Below, piece by piece: positions 1 to 8,640 of a stretch of 62,421 bases of DNA. The stretch is from an uncultured Lachnobacterium sp. (lineage in GTDB: Bacteria > Bacillota > Clostridia > Lachnospirales > Lachnospiraceae). The notes under the pieces were generated by a model that ran no database searches, was not told where the DNA came from, and was given only the letters and a program-made list of their open reading frames with translations. The stretch covers positions 1 to 62,421 of the forward strand of contig CALAST010000014.1 in assembly GCA_937889225.1 (NCBI GenBank), read 5' to 3'. Position numbers and translations under genes: made by a program. Every line of letters starts with the position of its first letter. Position 1 is the first letter of the stretch.

Positions 1-601
1 AACGTTTTGCAATACTTACTACAAGACGAAGGTTTGCTTCTGCAAGACGTTTCTTGGCATCATCTCCCAATGCAACATCTTTCTGCAAACGTTTGATTTC
101 TTCATTTAATTCCGCTTTTTCTTTTCCAGAGGCTTTTTCCAGACGGGCTTTCAAAATTGCAATCTTTTCTACTGCAACAGCTCCATCTTCCATCTTCTGG
201 GCAAGTTCAATTTCCTCATCTGCACTTAAAAGCGGCACTTTGCCGATTTCTTTTAAGTACATACGAACCGGGTCTTCTACACTTACACCGTCTGGAATGG
301 AAAGGTCAATCTTTTCTACTTCCACATCATCATCGTCTGATAAAAGAATCACATCGTCATCATTATCGTCATCGCTGATTTTCAATACGTCTATGCCATT
401 GTTTTCGAGATATTCCAATACCATTTCCAGTTTTTCAGCATCCAGATTTAAATCTTTCAAAAAGTCGCTGATTTCCTGATATTCTAAAATATTCTTTTTC
501 TTTTTTCCAAGTGCCAGTAATTCAATCAGTTTTTGCTGAAATTTTAATTTCATTTCTTCTGTCGCTACTGCCTGTGCTTGTTCTTCTTTTTTCTTTGCCA
601 T
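1..601 (-). CDS. rpoD: RNA polymerase primary sigma factor, N-terminal part (runs off the left edge)
   Basis: The minus strand is open from an ATG at 601 to the window edge, giving about 200 residues of the housekeeping sigma-70 factor, which directs core RNA polymerase to most promoters. The lysine-rich N-terminus (MAKKKEEQAQ) and region 1.1 are followed by a run of aspartates. Region 1.2 then reads DPVRMYLKEIGKVPLLSADE, and region 2.1 begins as EANLRLVVSIAKR at the edge. A GAGAGGAT ribosome binding site lies just upstream of the start. dnaG is 38 bp upstream in the same direction, the usual macromolecular-synthesis operon order in Firmicutes. The DNA-binding regions 2.4 to 4 are outside the window. 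Confidence 0.95.
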   Translation of the reverse strand, partial: MAKKKEEQAQAVATEEMKLKFQQKLIELLALGKKKKNILEYQEISDFLKDLNLDAEKLEMVLEYLENNGIDVLKISDDDNDDDVILLSDDDDVEVEKIDLSIPDGVSVEDPVRMYLKEIGKVPLLSADEEIELAQKMEDGAVAVEKIAILKARLEKASGKEKAELNEEIKRLQKDVALGDDAKKRLAEANLRLVVSIAKR

Positions 602-639
602 TTTTGTTTCATCCTCTCAGGTTATTTATTATTTTGTCC

Positions 640-2421
640 TTAATTAATGGAAATATGCAATGTATTGAGTTTCTCAAGTGCCTTCTGTTCTTCAATTATC
701 CGCATCATGCCCATTATGTCATTTGGGTCAAGATTCGCACGCTTAACATCCATGCTGTTTTTGCGTACACGGATAATCGTTTCTTTTAATGCTTTTTCCA
801 TATCGTTTTTACTTTCCACTTGATGGATTCTTGCATTAAAAAGACCTGCGACTTCTTTTTGCTCACTTTCATCTTCAAACATACTGATGATTTTAGCCGG
901 ATTTGGCTTTCCGTTTTCTTCATATTGTAAAAATAGGATTTCTGCTACTTTTCGGTACATATCTTCTGTAAAATCTTCAGGTGCTATCAGATTTGAAACC
1001 GCTGCAAAAATGCGTGTATCTTCTATCAGCCATGTCAAAAGCAGCTTCTGTGATTGCTTCATTCCATCTTCTTTTTTCTTTTTCTCCTGAATGCCGCTTT
1101 TTCGCTCTACGGTTTTGTTTCCTGCCATTCCCTTCATGGCAAGATTATTTACTAACTTTCGCAAGTCTTCAAAGGCGATGTTATATTTGGATGCAACTGC
1201 TTCTATATAATTATTTCGTTCCAATTCCTCCGAAAAATTTAAAAGTTTCGTTGCAGTTTCCCTAAAAAATGCAGTTTTTGCAGTTGGGTCGTCCATATCA
1301 TAATTGCTTTGCAAAATGCGGATTTCAAACATAAAACTGTTTTCCGCATGGTCAATGCGTTTTTGATATTCCTCTGCCCCCAATGCCTGAATAAAGTCAT
1401 CCGGGTCTTTATAGGGCTGCATATTGATGACTTTTGTTACAATGCCTACCTCTTTTAAGATAGGAATGGCACGTAAGGCAGCTTTTATACCTGCCCCGTC
1501 ACTATCATATGTCAAATACACTTCTTTTGTGTATCGTTTTAACAAATTGGCATGTCCACTTGTAAGAGATGTTCCAAGTGATGCTACAGCATTATCAAAT
1601 CCTGCCTGATGCAACGCTATCACATCCATATAGCCTTCGCAAAGCAAAAGCTGTTCTTTTTTCGTAGACCTTGCTATGTTTAAGCCGTAAAGCTGACGGC
1701 TTTTATCGAATATTTTTGTTTCGGGTGAGTTCAAATACTTCGGCTCTCCCTCTCCCATAACACGACCTCCGAATCCGATTACATGATTTTGCACATCCAT
1801 AATTGGAAACATTGCCCTGTTCCAAAATTTATCATGCCCGCCTCTTACTTCATCATAACTGATAAGACCGGATTCCTTTAAAATCTCATCTTCATATCCT
1901 TTGCTGCGTAAATAGCGGTATAAATCGTCACTATATTGGTCGGAATATCCCAAACCAAATTTTTGCATGGTTTCTTTGGAGAGTCCTCTCTTTTTAAAAT
2001 ACTTATGTGCTTTTTCTCCATGTGGATGACGAAGCAATTTGTAAAAATATTTTGCGGCTTCTTTATTAATCTCTAAAAGACGCACTCTTTTATCTGCTTC
2101 TTTTTTCTGTTCTGTTGACATTTCCTGTTTGGGAAGCGTAATGCCTGCCTTATCGGCAAGTGACTGCATTGCTTCTACAAACGTAAAGCCTTCATATTGC
2201 ATTAGAAACGTAAATACATTTCCACCTGCCCCACAACCAAAGCAATAGTACATTTGCTTATGCGGGGATACGGAAAATGAACCTGTCTTTTCATTATGAA
2301 ATGGACATAGTCCAAAATACGTATTTCCCTTTTTTTGAAGGCGTACATAATTGCCAATTACGTCTACAACATCATTGTGCAGACGCACTTCTTCAATTAA
2401 TTCATCCGAATAAAATGGCAT
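640..2421 (-). CDS. dnaG: DNA primase DnaG
   Basis: This 593-residue protein synthesises RNA primers at the replication fork. The N-terminal CHC2 zinc-binding domain shows CPFHNEKTGSF and later YYCFGCG (about residues 39-65). The TOPRIM catalytic domain has LLCEGYMDVIALHQ and YLTYDSDGAG, which supply the conserved Glu and the DxD metal ligands. The C-terminal part (from about 440) is the divergent helicase-interaction region. The length is normal for the family. The ATG at 2421 follows an AAGGGGA ribosome binding site. rpoD lies immediately downstream. Confidence 0.98.
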   Translation of the reverse strand: MPFYSDELIEEVRLHNDVVDVIGNYVRLQKKGNTYFGLCPFHNEKTGSFSVSPHKQMYYCFGCGAGGNVFTFLMQYEGFTFVEAMQSLADKAGITLPKQEMSTEQKKEADKRVRLLEINKEAAKYFYKLLRHPHGEKAHKYFKKRGLSKETMQKFGLGYSDQYSDDLYRYLRSKGYEDEILKESGLISYDEVRGGHDKFWNRAMFPIMDVQNHVIGFGGRVMGEGEPKYLNSPETKIFDKSRQLYGLNIARSTKKEQLLLCEGYMDVIALHQAGFDNAVASLGTSLTSGHANLLKRYTKEVYLTYDSDGAGIKAALRAIPILKEVGIVTKVINMQPYKDPDDFIQALGAEEYQKRIDHAENSFMFEIRILQSNYDMDDPTAKTAFFRETATKLLNFSEELERNNYIEAVASKYNIAFEDLRKLVNNLAMKGMAGNKTVERKSGIQEKKKKEDGMKQSQKLLLTWLIEDTRIFAAVSNLIAPEDFTEDMYRKVAEILFLQYEENGKPNPAKIISMFEDESEQKEVAGLFNARIHQVESKNDMEKALKETIIRVRKNSMDVKRANLDPNDIMGMMRIIEEQKALEKLNTLHISIN

Positions 2422-2830
2422 GCTTATTTCCCCTTATTCTAAAAAATCCACTAATGTCATTTTTTACTAATAATATTGGTTCTTCACAAAAAAGAATAAC
2501 CTACATAATTAAATTTCCGCAAAAAACGCCAAAATCCTTTTTTTATTTCTAATTTTTTTATCTAAAATTGAATATCAATTTCTTATTAAGCGAACAAAAA
2601 ACATGCGGTTGTTAGAGAATATTCGTAAATACATTTCACAGATATGTTTTTCTTTCTGCAAAATACACTTTTCAAATATGCTTAAAACAACCCCATGTCT
2701 TTTTCGTATCTTTTATTGTAAAGTGTTCTCATCTTTTTCGCTTTGCTTGAATCTTCGCACTTGAAGTGGTAGACTTTCTTGATTCCGCTAAACTAGTACT
2801 TTATCACTTTTACTGATGCATATCACTCTT
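2422..2830. other. Intergenic region upstream of dnaG with a degenerate interspersed repeat
   Basis: About 410 bp of AT-rich DNA without a credible gene. It must hold the promoter of dnaG-rpoD, but I could not pick one with confidence. The stretch near 2752-2800 (CACTTGAAGTGGTAGACTTT followed by CTTGATTCC) resembles sequence near 9886-9925 and belongs to the short interspersed repeats of this window. Nothing else is recognisable. Confidence 0.4.
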
Positions 2831-3070
2831 TTATCCTTTTAACGCACCTAAAAAGTTCAGCACCGCAATCACAATCCCTACAAAGAAATAAATGCCCAGT
2901 ACCCATCCTATTAAGGCAAATAACAGTCCGATAAGTGGAATTCGTCCTAAGAAACCAATGACACATCCACAAATGCAATCTGCCACAAGGTAAATCAAAA
3001 TAGTAATGATTAAACTTTTTAGGTCACAGGCATTAAGCGAAAATGGAAATAATTTTCTAACGAAAGCCAT
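2831..3070 (-). CDS. Small two- or three-span membrane protein of unknown function
   Basis: A 79-residue protein with hydrophobic segments around residues 18-40 and 45-75, rich in Gly, Ile and Leu. A short amphipathic N-terminus precedes them (MAFVRKLFPFSLNACDLKSL). It has a clear AAGGAG ribosome binding site 8 nt before the ATG, and a TTGACA promoter lies about 100 bp upstream. Similar tiny glycine-rich membrane proteins are common in Lachnospiraceae, but I know no function. The gene appears to be monocistronic. Confidence 0.7.
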   Translation of the reverse strand: MAFVRKLFPFSLNACDLKSLIITILIYLVADCICGCVIGFLGRIPLIGLLFALIGWVLGIYFFVGIVIAVLNFLGALKG

Positions 3071-3167
3071 GTTTTATTCTCCTTCCAAATTTGTTAAACA
3101 AATATTCACAATTCGACTTGTTCATAACCGAATACTTTTGCAATCTTTCGGTTAAAATACGTGCCTC

Positions 3168-3197
3168 ACTATAGCATAATATGCTTAAAAATGTCAA
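3168..3197 (-). promoter_or_regulatory. Predicted sigma-A promoter of the small membrane protein
   Basis: On the minus strand a perfect -35 box TTGACA (3192-3197) is followed after 18 bp by TATAGT (3168-3173). It lies about 100 bp upstream of the ATG at 3070 and points towards it. A small AGCATAATATGCT palindrome lies within the spacer. Confidence 0.6.
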
Positions 3198-3225
3198 TAT
3201 GTGTCTGATTTTTGTCACAGAACTC

Positions 3226-3369
3226 GTAACAGTTCAGCCTTCGGCTGACTGTTACGGGCGACACCTGCATGAGAAGTCGCCTTTGGCGAGGCAGGTGTCT
3301 CTTTGGCTTACGCTATGTGTTCTCTTCGCACCAATCAGCAAAGTGATTGGTGCTAGGCTGAACTGTTAC
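3226..3369. mobile_element. MITE-like 144-bp element with 14-bp terminal inverted repeats and 8-bp target duplication
   Basis: The element starts with GTAACAGTTCAGCC (3226-3239) and ends with the exact reverse complement GGCTGAACTGTTAC (3356-3369). The 8-bp word CAGAACTC sits directly outside both ends (3218-3225 and 3370-3377), as expected for a target-site duplication. Inside are two strong hairpins: GACACCTGC paired with GCAGGTGTC (about 3258-3300), and GCACCAATCA paired with TGATTGGTGC (about 3328-3353). No protein is encoded, so transposition would need a transposase in trans. It may also act as a transcript end for the exporter gene ending at 3400. Confidence 0.7.
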
Positions 3370-3399
3370 CAGAACTCCACCATAAGTCAAGCTGATATC

Positions 3400-5325
3400 T
3401 TATGCAATTCCGTCATGCAGCATAGACGGATAAATCAAAAATGCAACAGCACCTACTATGATATTCATACCTAAATTTATGATAAGCCCAAGTTCCAATC
3501 CGCTTATTGCAACACCAATAATAATCGCTGCTACAATAAAAAGAATCACAACAAATTTGAGCACTAATTGAATTGCGGATTTGACCATATCCATCGCACT
3601 TGCCGGAAAAAGGGCTTCTAAGACCATTCCCACACCGGATAACATAAAATCCATTGTTACAAATACGCTGAACCATAATAAAACAGTCGCTATATCCAAT
3701 TCCATCACAACCATCGCAAACAAAACTCCCGGAAGCAAATCTAAAATGGTCGCATATGTTCCTGCCATCATCGCAAAAAATACTTTTTTATATGCACTTT
3801 CCGGTACTAAAAACAGCCAATTCATAGAAGTTTCCTGTGCGATTGGGTTTCCATAATTGCGGAAAAATAAGACTGTCATAATAATAAATCCAATTATCGT
3901 AAAACTACTCTTATCCATCTCCAAAAGATATACAAATATACCTGCCATTCCTGCAAGTATTCCAAAATAGGTTGTCATGGTATTGGTAATTAATCCAAAT
4001 TTCGCCAATCGTCTTCTGCAAAGCACTTCTTTTTCCAAAAACACGCCTGCACCTTTTTGTTTAAACACAGATGTTCCATTTTCTTTTACTTTACGTTTAT
4101 CTTTCTTCTTTTTTTCTTCATTTGCAACCGATATGCCGGAACGATTCTCTGCCGCTGCTACAAGCAAATCTTCTCTCGCTTGTGCTCCTGCCATCGCATC
4201 TTCGTAAAAGTCTGCCTTGATATGCCAGATAATATACGTAACTGCTGCAATTCCCAAAATCTGCACGATTCCATATAAAGCTACAAATCCCACATTTCCT
4301 TCTATCGCATACATCACAAACGCCTTGCTCCATCCTACAATTGGAATGAACCTGCTCCATTTGGAAGCTAATGTAAGCTCCAACATTTGGAGCCAATCTT
4401 TTCCTGTTGCTAAGAATGTAATACCCATGGCACTTACGATAAAAATTACCATTCCATAAATGCAAGGACGTACATATTTTAATATATTAGAGTGTGAAGC
4501 AGTATATGTATAAGTCCCTACCGACACAAGTTTTTGGAAAATTGCCACCAACACAAACGCTAAGAAACAAAGTACACAGCTACTTAAAGGCAATTCCAGA
4601 TTGATAACGAGATTTGGTATCTGGAATAATAAATAAAACATTCCTGCAAATGTTGCAAGCATCTGAAATGTCAGACGAAACAAAAGAACTGACTGTGGTT
4701 TTATCGGTGCAGTAAATAAAAAGTTTACATCTGCCATTAAGAAAATATCGCTTCCTTTTTTTGTGCCGGAATGTATGGCACTTAATAACATAAACAATAC
4801 AAGTACCGCCACCCCTGCTTCTACAACCAACATCAGCACTTCCATATCTTCTTCCGTAAATTCTTCATAGTAAAAGATAAAAGCACCATTTTCATCATAA
4901 TAACCTAAATCCTGCTCATAAGCATCTTCATAATAGATAAAGTCTCCGTTTTCATCATATCCGCCTAAGCCCTGCTCGTAAGCATCTTCATAATAGATAA
5001 AATCTCCATTTTTATCATATCCGCCTAAGCCTTTTTGAATTAAGTCTTCATATATCAAATCTTTGTTATAAATAAATGTTCCATTTTCATCAAAATAACC
5101 ATAGTCTTCCTCTCCATAGTATTCCGTATACCATGGTTCTTCACTTAGCAATTCTTCCTCGGATAATCCTTCGTCTTCCAATACACTTACAAGAATTCCA
5201 CCTGAAAATCCTAAAATTAAGACAATCAGAATAAGCGCAGCAAACACAATGACAAATGTACTGCGAAACATCTTCTTTATCGAATTAACAAATGTATGAA
5301 GTGCATAATATGTCCACAATTTCAT
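3400..5325 (-). CDS. ABC exporter membrane subunit with tandem repeats in an extracellular loop
   Basis: A 641-residue polytopic protein of the putative ABC exporter permease family. Segment one lies at about residues 20-45 (FVIVFAALILIVLILGF). A large acidic loop follows, then many membrane spans in two blocks separated by a basic cytosolic stretch (EEKKKKDKRKVKENG). The loop (about 75-155) holds three to four copies of a 20-residue unit such as GGYDENGDFIYYEDAYEQ. I chose the ATG at 5325 (MKLWTYYALHTF), which has a GAGGT site, over an upstream ATG lacking one. The ATPase gene lies directly upstream in the same direction. The substrate is unknown. Confidence 0.8.
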   Translation of the reverse strand: MKLWTYYALHTFVNSIKKMFRSTFVIVFAALILIVLILGFSGGILVSVLEDEGLSEEELLSEEPWYTEYYGEEDYGYFDENGTFIYNKDLIYEDLIQKGLGGYDKNGDFIYYEDAYEQGLGGYDENGDFIYYEDAYEQDLGYYDENGAFIFYYEEFTEEDMEVLMLVVEAGVAVLVLFMLLSAIHSGTKKGSDIFLMADVNFLFTAPIKPQSVLLFRLTFQMLATFAGMFYLLFQIPNLVINLELPLSSCVLCFLAFVLVAIFQKLVSVGTYTYTASHSNILKYVRPCIYGMVIFIVSAMGITFLATGKDWLQMLELTLASKWSRFIPIVGWSKAFVMYAIEGNVGFVALYGIVQILGIAAVTYIIWHIKADFYEDAMAGAQAREDLLVAAAENRSGISVANEEKKKKDKRKVKENGTSVFKQKGAGVFLEKEVLCRRRLAKFGLITNTMTTYFGILAGMAGIFVYLLEMDKSSFTIIGFIIMTVLFFRNYGNPIAQETSMNWLFLVPESAYKKVFFAMMAGTYATILDLLPGVLFAMVVMELDIATVLLWFSVFVTMDFMLSGVGMVLEALFPASAMDMVKSAIQLVLKFVVILFIVAAIIIGVAISGLELGLIINLGMNIIVGAVAFLIYPSMLHDGIA

Positions 5326-5440
5326 GCATAATACCTCGCTTTCCATAAAAACAATATATACATACAAAACTTTATACGAATGCTCTCCACTCCACCTCTA
5401 AAGGAGTGGGCCTTCCGCACATTTTTCTATTTCTTTACAT

Positions 5441-6187
5441 CTATTGCTTTTCTTTCATGTTATCCACTTCACTTTGTTGCATATTCTCTTGATTGCTCTC
5501 CGTGATTTCAAAGAAAATATCTTCTAAGGTTTTTGTACCGTCCGTGATATCACTTCTATTTACACTTGCTGCTATTTTTCCATTTTTCATAATGTATGTA
5601 GTGTCCCATAAACCCTCAATGCTATCAATCATGTGGGTACTAATTAATAGAGAACAACCTTGTGACTTTAATTCTAAGAACAGCTTCTTTAATTCCTTAA
5701 TCGCATGCGGGTCTAAGCCAATCATTGGTTCATCGAACAAAATCAATTTTGGCTTTGGCAAAAGTCCGCAACAGATGCTTAACTTTTGCTGCATGCCTTT
5801 CGAAAGCTCATCACCAAATTTTTTCTTTTTATCATCCAAATCAAACCGTTTTAACAATTCTTCCTTATATGGCTCATAATCCGTCAGTTTGTAGGCTCTT
5901 GCAATAAATTCCATATGTTCGTTTACTGTTAAATTCGGGTAAAGAGATGGGATTTCCGGAACATAGCCCATAATCTTTTTTGCTGACAGCGATTTATTGG
6001 CAAAACCGTCAATCTGAATCATTCCCTGATATTTTAAAAATCCCATAATACATTTGATAATCGTGGATTTTCCTGCACCATTTGGTCCGAGCAAAATACC
6101 AATCTGCCCATCCGGTAATGTGAAATTAATATTGTCATTTGCTATGACTTTATGATATTTTTTTGTTACATTTGAAACTGTTAGCAT
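5441..6187 (-). CDS. ABC transporter ATP-binding protein
   Basis: A 248-residue nucleotide-binding subunit that would energise the exporter encoded downstream. Walker A is GPNGAGKST (about 34-42), the signature is LSKGMQQKL, and Walker B is LILFDEPMIGLDP, with the switch histidine in LLISTHM. The ATG at 6187 follows a strong AGGGGGGAAGG ribosome binding site. The gap to the permease is about 115 bp and contains a CCACTCC/GGAGTGG hairpin near 5388-5410. The pair resembles two-component ABC-2 exporters. Nothing indicates the substrate. Confidence 0.92.
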   Translation of the reverse strand: MLTVSNVTKKYHKVIANDNINFTLPDGQIGILLGPNGAGKSTIIKCIMGFLKYQGMIQIDGFANKSLSAKKIMGYVPEIPSLYPNLTVNEHMEFIARAYKLTDYEPYKEELLKRFDLDDKKKKFGDELSKGMQQKLSICCGLLPKPKLILFDEPMIGLDPHAIKELKKLFLELKSQGCSLLISTHMIDSIEGLWDTTYIMKNGKIAASVNRSDITDGTKTLEDIFFEITESNQENMQQSEVDNMKEKQ

Positions 6188-6370
6188 GTTCCTTCCCCCC
6201 TGGTTTTGTTTATATCTAATGTCAAAAATTAATCATCGTATTTTTATAAAAAAGCAACACTTAGCCAAGATACGTTTCTATACTTAATAGTATAGCACTT
6301 TTCGATTATAGTTTTTCTTAACATTACCTTATTTTAATAATTGAGATATAAATTATTGTGGAATTTTTGC

Positions 6371-6399
6371 TTGTGATAAAGCATAAGATATGCTATATT
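6371..6399 (+). promoter_or_regulatory. Predicted promoter of an antisense RNA
   Basis: TTGTGA (6371-6376) and TATATT (6394-6399) are separated by exactly 17 bp and point rightward. No plus-strand gene lies close downstream. Instead the transcript would run into the 3' side of the small toxin-like gene on the other strand. Confidence 0.5.
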
Positions 6400-6405
6400 G
6401 ATAAT

Positions 6406-6505
6406 AAAAAAGGGAAAGCTCGAGAGACACGGCTTACCCCGAAATTTTATGCAACCACCTTATAAAAGGTCCGCCGTCATTATTCGCAGTAATGGCGGCT
6501 ATTTT
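6406..6505 (+). ncRNA. Candidate type I antitoxin RNA, antisense to the toxin 3' region
   Basis: A roughly 100-nt RNA is predicted from the promoter at 6371-6399 to a GC-rich hairpin at 6471-6500 (CCGCC pairing with GGCGG) followed by ATTTT. It converges on the 31-codon membrane peptide gene at 6499-6594. It would therefore overlap that messenger's 3' end, where the complementary hairpin could also end the toxin transcript. This geometry matches TxpA/RatA-like type I systems of Firmicutes. The RNA itself is inferred, not shown. Confidence 0.45.
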
Positions 6506-6594
6506 CGTGTTCCCTTAAATATCTGATAACACAGACTAATAAGGGCAATAATGAATATTCCAATCTGAATTAAATCAGCATATGTAACATACAT
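6499..6594 (-). CDS. Small hydrophobic peptide, holin-like type I toxin candidate
   Basis: A 31-residue ORF beginning MYVTYADLIQIG and ending QIFKGTRK. It has one strongly hydrophobic segment (about residues 8-23) and a basic tail. An AAAGGTGGTG ribosome binding site precedes the ATG at 6594. Size, a short polar N-terminus, one membrane span and a basic end all match the putative holin-like toxins (Fst/TxpA type) common in Clostridia. These kill by membrane damage unless repressed by an antisense RNA. A convergent promoter and terminator for such an RNA lie next to it. Confidence 0.55.
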   Translation of the reverse strand: MYVTYADLIQIGIFIIALISLCYQIFKGTRK

Positions 6595-6702
6595 TAGCAA
6601 CACCACCTTTCTTTTCGTCTAGAAATAAAAATTTATATATGCTAAATATTCCGAAATCGCATACAATATTTATAACATCTCATTATTATTGAAAGGTTCT
6701 CT

Positions 6703-8460
6703 ATGAACAACAGTCAAAAAATCGAACCTCTTTTTCAAGCTGCCCTTAATGCTACACCCACAGAACGAGAAAAATCCGATGACTTATCCACCGGATTTTC
6801 CCCTATGGAAGATACATGGGAAGTTATTGTGCGATATTTTGGGGATTTATCTTCCTTATCGGAAAAATATCCGCAAATTCAAATTATTGAGTTATTCAAC
6901 AATTACGGCATCTTACGGATTCCGGCTTCTCTCGTCGATACGATTGCTACAGAAGATATCATTACATATATGGAAAAACCAAAACGCATTTTTTATGAAG
7001 TAGATATGGGCAGACGGGCTTCTTGTGTTACAACTTTACAGGCACGTTTTCCAACACTTACAGGAAAAGGTGTTCTTATCGGACTGATTGATTCGGGTAT
7101 TGATTATTCACACCCTGATTTTTGCAATAATGATGGAACTACGCGTATTGTTGCACTTTGGGACCAAACCATTCCTCCGGAAACTACTTTTGGCTCTGCT
7201 TCTCCTGAAAATTATCCGCTTGGCACACTTTTTACGAGAGAAACCATTAATCAGGCTTTGCAAGCATCCAATTTGCAAGAACGATATACGATTTGTCCCA
7301 GTCAGGATATCTCAGGACATGGCACGCATATAGCAGGGATTTCTGCCGGAAATGGACGGGCTTCTGAAGGACAATATCGAGGTGTTGCACCCGAAGCAGA
7401 TTTGCTTGTTGTAAAACTTGGAATTCCCGGTCCTAACAGTTTTCCAAGCACATCTTTACTTATGATGGCAGTTGACTTTTGTGTAAGAGAAAGCCTTTTG
7501 CGAAATGTGCCGCTTGCTCTAAACTTAAGTTTTGGCAATACTTATGGTTCTCACAGCGGAAGTTCTCTCTTGGAAACCTATTTGGACTCTGCCGCTACAC
7601 TTGGAAGAAGCCTGTTTTGTATTGGAAGTGGAAATGAAGGAGCATCTGCCGGTCATATAGGCGGAACCTTAGAGGAAAACCGCACACAAACCATTCAGTT
7701 TGCCGTTAGTGATTTTACACCAAGTTTAAATATTCAGCTTTGGAAAAATTATTGGGATGAATTTACGGTGACACTTATTTCTCCAACAAATACTTCCATT
7801 ACACTTCCCTCTACACCTGGTGCTTGGCGTTTTCCGCTTGGGGAAACAGAGTTGTATTCTTTTAACGGAGAACCTGCACCTTATAGTCCTTTTCAGGAAA
7901 TTTATCTGGATTTAATTCCGGCAGACAGTTATATTACAGCCGGCATATGGACGATTCAATTAATCCCCCAAAACATTCGAAGTGGGATATGGGATATGTG
8001 GCTGCCTTCTTCCGCTATTCGAAATGAAGCAACTGGCTTTTTATTGCCTACGCCTGAAACAACGCTTACAATCCCCTCTACTTCTGCACGTTCCATTTCC
8101 GTTGGTGCATATAATGATGCCTTAAATGCACCTGCTATTTTTTCCGGTCGCGGATTTACATGGAATAATCAATTTGTGAAACCGGAGATTGTCGCTCCAG
8201 GCGTAAATATCACTTCCTGTGCTCCGGGCGGTGGATACGAAACCCGAAGCGGCACTTCTATGGCTACTCCTTTTGTAACGGGCAGCTCTGCACTTTTGAT
8301 GCAATGGGGAATTTTAGAAAAGAATGACAACTATTTGTATGGGGAAAAATTGAAAGCATATCTGATTCGGGGTGCAAGACCATTGCCCGGATTTACAAAA
8401 TATCCAAATCCGCAGGTTGGTTGGGGTGCGTTGTGTGTGGCGGATAGTTTGCCGATATAA
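6703..8460 (+). CDS. S8 family serine peptidase (subtilase, Csp-like)
   Basis: A 585-residue subtilisin-family protease. The triad is complete: Asp in LIGLIDSGIDYSHPDF (about residue 130), His in ISGHGTHIAGI (about 206) and Ser in RSGTSMATPF (about 523). A roughly 100-residue prodomain-like segment precedes the catalytic core, and there is no obvious signal peptide. A long insertion of about 150 residues lies between the His and Ser regions. This architecture resembles the Csp proteases of Clostridia, which process spore-cortex hydrolases, but many Lachnospiraceae carry several paralogues of unknown substrate. An AAAGG site precedes the ATG. The gene appears to be transcribed alone. Confidence 0.85.
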   Translation: MNNSQKIEPLFQAALNATPTEREKSDDLSTGFSPMEDTWEVIVRYFGDLSSLSEKYPQIQIIELFNNYGILRIPASLVDTIATEDIITYMEKPKRIFYEVDMGRRASCVTTLQARFPTLTGKGVLIGLIDSGIDYSHPDFCNNDGTTRIVALWDQTIPPETTFGSASPENYPLGTLFTRETINQALQASNLQERYTICPSQDISGHGTHIAGISAGNGRASEGQYRGVAPEADLLVVKLGIPGPNSFPSTSLLMMAVDFCVRESLLRNVPLALNLSFGNTYGSHSGSSLLETYLDSAATLGRSLFCIGSGNEGASAGHIGGTLEENRTQTIQFAVSDFTPSLNIQLWKNYWDEFTVTLISPTNTSITLPSTPGAWRFPLGETELYSFNGEPAPYSPFQEIYLDLIPADSYITAGIWTIQLIPQNIRSGIWDMWLPSSAIRNEATGFLLPTPETTLTIPSTSARSISVGAYNDALNAPAIFSGRGFTWNNQFVKPEIVAPGVNITSCAPGGGYETRSGTSMATPFVTGSSALLMQWGILEKNDNYLYGEKLKAYLIRGARPLPGFTKYPNPQVGWGALCVADSLPI

Positions 8461-8640
8461 CTAAATACTTAAAATTTAAAGAAATTTTAAGAAAAATAAG
8501 GTTGCAAGTTTAGAAATCATCTGCTATGTTAAGATATGTTAAATATAAGCTACAAACTATTGTTACTGTTCACCCATGACCAGTAACAAACTATTAACTG
8601 CGAAATACATACTTATACGAAAAAACATAGGAGATACTTG

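Noticed and set aside
54..479. 141-codon plus-strand frame at the left edge
   Set aside because: It is the antisense shadow of the conserved rpoD N-terminal region.
3181..3474. 97-codon plus-strand frame
   Set aside because: It spans a promoter, the MITE-like element and the end of the exporter gene on the other strand. Its sequence is explained by those features.
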